Positions 61,697 through 64,000 of a stretch of 64,000 bases of DNA are shown one piece after another; position 1 is the stretch's first letter, and each line of letters begins with the position of its first letter. Under the pieces are notes generated by a model. That model did not search any database. It saw only the letters and a program-made list of their open reading frames with translations, and was not told the origin of the DNA. Position numbers and translations under genes: made by a program. Source of the DNA: Pontibacter deserti (GTDB lineage: Bacteria; Bacteroidota; Bacteroidia; Cytophagales; Hymenobacteraceae); assembly GCF_023630255.1 (NCBI RefSeq), contig NZ_JALPRS010000001.1, positions 1,550,001 through 1,614,000 on the forward strand. The letters run 5' to 3'.

Positions 61697-63247
61697 TTAA
61701 TTGTACCGCCCGCTACGTTGCGGTGCCTCCAGGAAGAGCTGCAGAAAAAGCTTTTGCTCCGTTATAACAGAGCGCTGGTTTGGGTAATCTTTCAACCACC
61801 TGTTGGTAGTATACCCAAAGTGCTCATATCCTAAACTTATGTTCTTCAGAAGCCGCACCGTAACCCGTGGCCTTACAATCCCGATCGAATTGCTTCCCTT
61901 CAAGCCTTCAAATGTATGGAGCCAGAAATGATAGTATACAAAAGACGTGGATACATGTTTTCCAAGCGTTAAGGTACTTTCCACTTTGCTTTGTACACCA
62001 TTGGTAAACGTATAATCTCTGAAACCATTTGTATCCGGGCCGAAGCGGGTGCTGTTACCTGCCAGCGGTACCACGCCCAGGTGCACATTGGTATACAGGT
62101 TTATACTTTTCCTGAATTCAATTTTAGAGAATACGCCGCCTCCAAACCCAAGCGCTCCTAACTCAAAATTACGTGTGTTCCAGAAATCATAATATTGAAA
62201 GGCACCTGTTAGTAGCGCCAGTTTGCCAATCTGCATGTTCCTGCCCAGCAAAATGCCATAACCTGTTACGTTATTGATCATGCCCCCTACAGTATCAGCT
62301 CCGGTACTAAATTCGGTGCGTAGCCTGAAAAAATCAAAAGGTTTGCGCCTTGCTACTTCAAAGGGCTTACCGTAATCAAGTTGCAAAGAGAGCATGGCAT
62401 TGTTTCCTCCTTTCCCGAATACCTCGTTCTGCTGTTCGTTAAGGCGATGTATACCGGCAAATACAGTTAAATTGAGCGGCTCTTTTTCATATACATCCTT
62501 ATCTGTAACCTGGAAAGTTTTCCCCTGCAACAACCTGTTAAACCCGCGTACCGGATTAATCAGCCCCGCAGCAATCTCACGCATTGCGCGTTCTCTTCCA
62601 CGGGTTCGGTCATCAAGTATACTTGAACTTATGCGGTAAAAGATCTCGCCAAGTGCTGCGCCGTTCAGGGGCGTATAGATCATATCATTATAAGATGGTA
62701 AGGTGTTCTCTCCAAAGTATTCCCAGGTTAAGCTTCCTGCTATGGCAAAAGGTAACGACTGCCAGTAAGAATAGCCCTGCGACCGTGCCGCATTAAAGTA
62801 TAAAGTACCCTGGTACGGGTGCCCGATAAAGTTTATCCCGAAATGGTCTGAATCCCATTCCGGCTCAGATTTCAGATTCTTCTCCCAGGTTTCTGAATTT
62901 ACATAACTATAATCAGCCTTTGCGACATACCGGTTAAAACCCATGAATAAAGCATTTACTGCAATAACCTGTGCAGCAGGTTTCCAGACAGGAGCTCTTT
63001 TGTTATACACCGTATCATCTTCATCAAGCTGAGGTTCGGTTAAAGGCTGATGTAAAGCATTTAGCCTGTTGAATTTCTTTTTATCTGCAGACCTGAAAAA
63101 ATAACATACCTCGTTTTTGCTACTCAGCTCAAGAGTTTTTTGCCCGTTTACTAATGCAGGTGGTACAGCAGCTGCAGGTATAATTTCTTTTGCCTGAACA
63201 ATAGTGACGGAGAAAATAAGAATTATAAAAGTATAGCGTAATATCAT
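61697..63247 (-). CDS. DUF3943 outer-envelope protein, 516 aa
   Basis: The protein has a signal peptide (FIILIFSVTIVQA). Its N-terminal DUF3943 core contains GINFIGHPYQGTLYFNAARS, SYWQSLPFAIAGSLTWEYFGE and YTPLNGAALGEIFYRIS. The C-terminal half is rich in alternating hydrophobic strands (LRTEFSTGADTVGG, FGGGVFSKIEFRKSINLY, VESTLTLGKHVSTSFVYYHF) and reads like an outer-membrane beta-barrel. Family function is unknown. It is separated by 70 bases from the ankyrin gene and could share its message. Confidence 0.82.
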   Translation of the reverse strand: MILRYTFIILIFSVTIVQAKEIIPAAAVPPALVNGQKTLELSSKNEVCYFFRSADKKKFNRLNALHQPLTEPQLDEDDTVYNKRAPVWKPAAQVIAVNALFMGFNRYVAKADYSYVNSETWEKNLKSEPEWDSDHFGINFIGHPYQGTLYFNAARSQGYSYWQSLPFAIAGSLTWEYFGENTLPSYNDMIYTPLNGAALGEIFYRISSSILDDRTRGRERAMREIAAGLINPVRGFNRLLQGKTFQVTDKDVYEKEPLNLTVFAGIHRLNEQQNEVFGKGGNNAMLSLQLDYGKPFEVARRKPFDFFRLRTEFSTGADTVGGMINNVTGYGILLGRNMQIGKLALLTGAFQYYDFWNTRNFELGALGFGGGVFSKIEFRKSINLYTNVHLGVVPLAGNSTRFGPDTNGFRDYTFTNGVQSKVESTLTLGKHVSTSFVYYHFWLHTFEGLKGSNSIGIVRPRVTVRLLKNISLGYEHFGYTTNRWLKDYPNQRSVITEQKLFLQLFLEAPQRSGRYN

Positions 63248-63666
63248 GAGTAGCTTTCCCGGGTGTAGGAATTTACAGGCTTACCATTTTGAGTATGGGT
63301 TACCTGATAATTTTGAGACTCTTACGGGAACAGCTCTTAATGGTGACACGTACCTCTCTTTTACAGGTCAAACTCACCTTCTTTTATAGTTTCTGAAAAA
63401 AATTAAAATATTTTTTAAAACTACACAACCTTCTAAAACCTGCTCCCGTATATATGAATGGCTAAAAGTTGAAAAGTTTTTTATAAACTTATTCATAAAC
63501 AGAAAGGCTCCTTGTAAAAGAGGAGCCTTTTTTGTTTTTATCCCTTCCTATCAGCAATGTGCTCCTTATACATCGGTCCGATGATGTTATACTTCTTTAA
63601 ATTTACCCTTCACAAGTCAAACCTGTTAAAAGTTTACCGTATACTTCACAGAAACATCTATGGTAC
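63248..63666. other. Intergenic stretch of 419 bases with orphan terminator
   Basis: The stretch is A/T-rich, with a poly-A/T segment near 63400-63420. It should hold the promoters of the DUF3943 gene and of the last gene. It also contains a strong plus-strand terminator (63503) with no plus-strand gene upstream of it in the interval, which leaves room for an untranslated RNA of up to about 250 bases. Confidence 0.5.
63503..63535 (+). terminator. Strong terminator without an upstream gene
   Basis: AAAGGCTCCT pairs with AGGAGCCTTT around an 8-base loop and is followed by TTTTG and TTTTT. This is a textbook factor-independent terminator on the plus strand. Confidence 0.85.
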
Positions 63667-64000
63667 ATGACATTTGATATAGAAGATTTTATTAACCGGG
63701 TTCCGCACGGAATTACGAAGCAGGAACTGGGACAGATGATCTATGAAGAGATCAGGGTTGCTGAGAACACCAAAGTAGGCTTTTTAGACCAGGCAACTGA
63801 TAATCCGGAATTTTACGTGGACATAACCCGACAGCTGGATTTTTATATCAACCAGTTGAAGACCATTTACAACAGGCTGGCCCCAACTCCTATTGCGCTT
63901 GATGAAGAAGTATTTGCATCAGAACAACCAGATATAGACAAGATAAATGAACTGATCAAACGCATTGAAGATGCCGAGAGAAACAGGTGGTCAGGAATAT
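63667..64000 (+). CDS. Hypothetical protein, C-terminus cut by window edge
   Basis: I read an open frame from ATG at 63667 to the window end. It begins MTFDIEDFINRVPHGITKQE and goes on with IYEEIRVAENTKVGFLDQ, a helical region FYVDITRQLDFYINQLKTI and acidic DEEVFASEQPDIDKINEL. At least 111 residues are encoded, soluble, mainly helical and acidic. I recognise no family. Codon use resembles the other genes of the window. Confidence 0.65.
   Translation, partial: MTFDIEDFINRVPHGITKQELGQMIYEEIRVAENTKVGFLDQATDNPEFYVDITRQLDFYINQLKTIYNRLAPTPIALDEEVFASEQPDIDKINELIKRIEDAERNRWSGI

Noticed and set aside
1-64000. CRISPR arrays, tRNA or rRNA genes, transposases, integrases
   Set aside because: No regularly spaced direct repeats, no cloverleaf-like segments with conserved TTCGA arms at the right spacing, no rRNA-like stretches and no recombinase motifs were found on either strand by eye.

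Overview
The window looks like chromosomal DNA of a Bacteroidota bacterium, most likely order Cytophagales, Hymenobacteraceae (Pontibacter-like). I infer this from the protein families (PepSY, DUF3347, DUF2911, HYC_CC_PP, DUF3943, NtrC regulators with GAFTDA, MacB-like permeases with two FtsX units), from two promoters that fit the Bacteroidetes pattern TTTG-N19-TAnnTTTG, from the scarcity of Shine-Dalgarno sequences and from palindromic intergenic repeats typical of the phylum. I see no rRNA, tRNA, CRISPR, transposase or phage gene.

Layout. 0-8.2 kb holds housekeeping and envelope genes: a cut-off acyltransferase, a bestrophin-like channel, a propeller-like lipoprotein, a CDP-alcohol phosphatidyltransferase, PEP synthase and a SRPBCC protein. 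8.4-14.5 kb is a tight co-directional operon: SDR, acetyl-CoA synthetase AcsA, 2-oxoacid dehydrogenase E1 alpha, E1 beta and E2, and an acyl carrier protein, with no E3. 14.7-25.1 kb is a seven-gene minus-strand operon and the most unusual part of the window. It encodes, in transcription order, a vWA-like lipoprotein, a small membrane protein, a tubulin/FtsZ-like GTPase, an 1154-residue protein ending in an Hsp70/actin-like ATPase, a membrane-anchored Gln/Arg/Pro-rich protein, a MotA/ZorA-like stator with a long tail and a MotB/OmpA/ZorB-like partner. It resembles the ZorAB motor of Zorya defence, but with cytoskeletal-type NTPases in place of ZorC/ZorD.

25.3-30.6 kb carries DinB, a sulfotransferase, CysC, CysQ, CysN and CysD: a complete route to PAPS, its use for sulfation, and PAP recycling, with no sulfite-forming reductase. 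30.8-33.5 kb is a small VOC/SRPBCC operon and a GlxA-type regulator. 33.6-39 kb pairs a MacB-like permease with a divergent NtrC-type regulator and kinase. 39-43.6 kb holds a peptide transporter, a second SDR and a four-gene signalling operon whose response regulator is receiver-only.

43.9-61.1 kb is a copper/silver-handling island: a Cys-rich secreted protein, a CusA-type pump split in two by a palindromic insertion, TolC, two tandem CusB-type adaptors with heavy-metal-binding boxes, a 42-residue microprotein, DUF3347, a glucan-phosphorylase-like protein without the usual PLP lysine, PepSY, DUF2911, a CopB-type ATPase, DUF305 and a Cys-bearing BNR-like lipoprotein. The window ends with an ankyrin protein, a DUF3943 protein, a long intergenic stretch with an orphan terminator, and a truncated gene.

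Two genome-scale signals cross the whole window: a striking excess of the heptamer AAGTATA/TATACTT in genes and spacers, and two or three families of short palindromic repeats that sit in operon gaps and in two places touch coding sequence (between the halves of the RND pump, and in the TolC leader).
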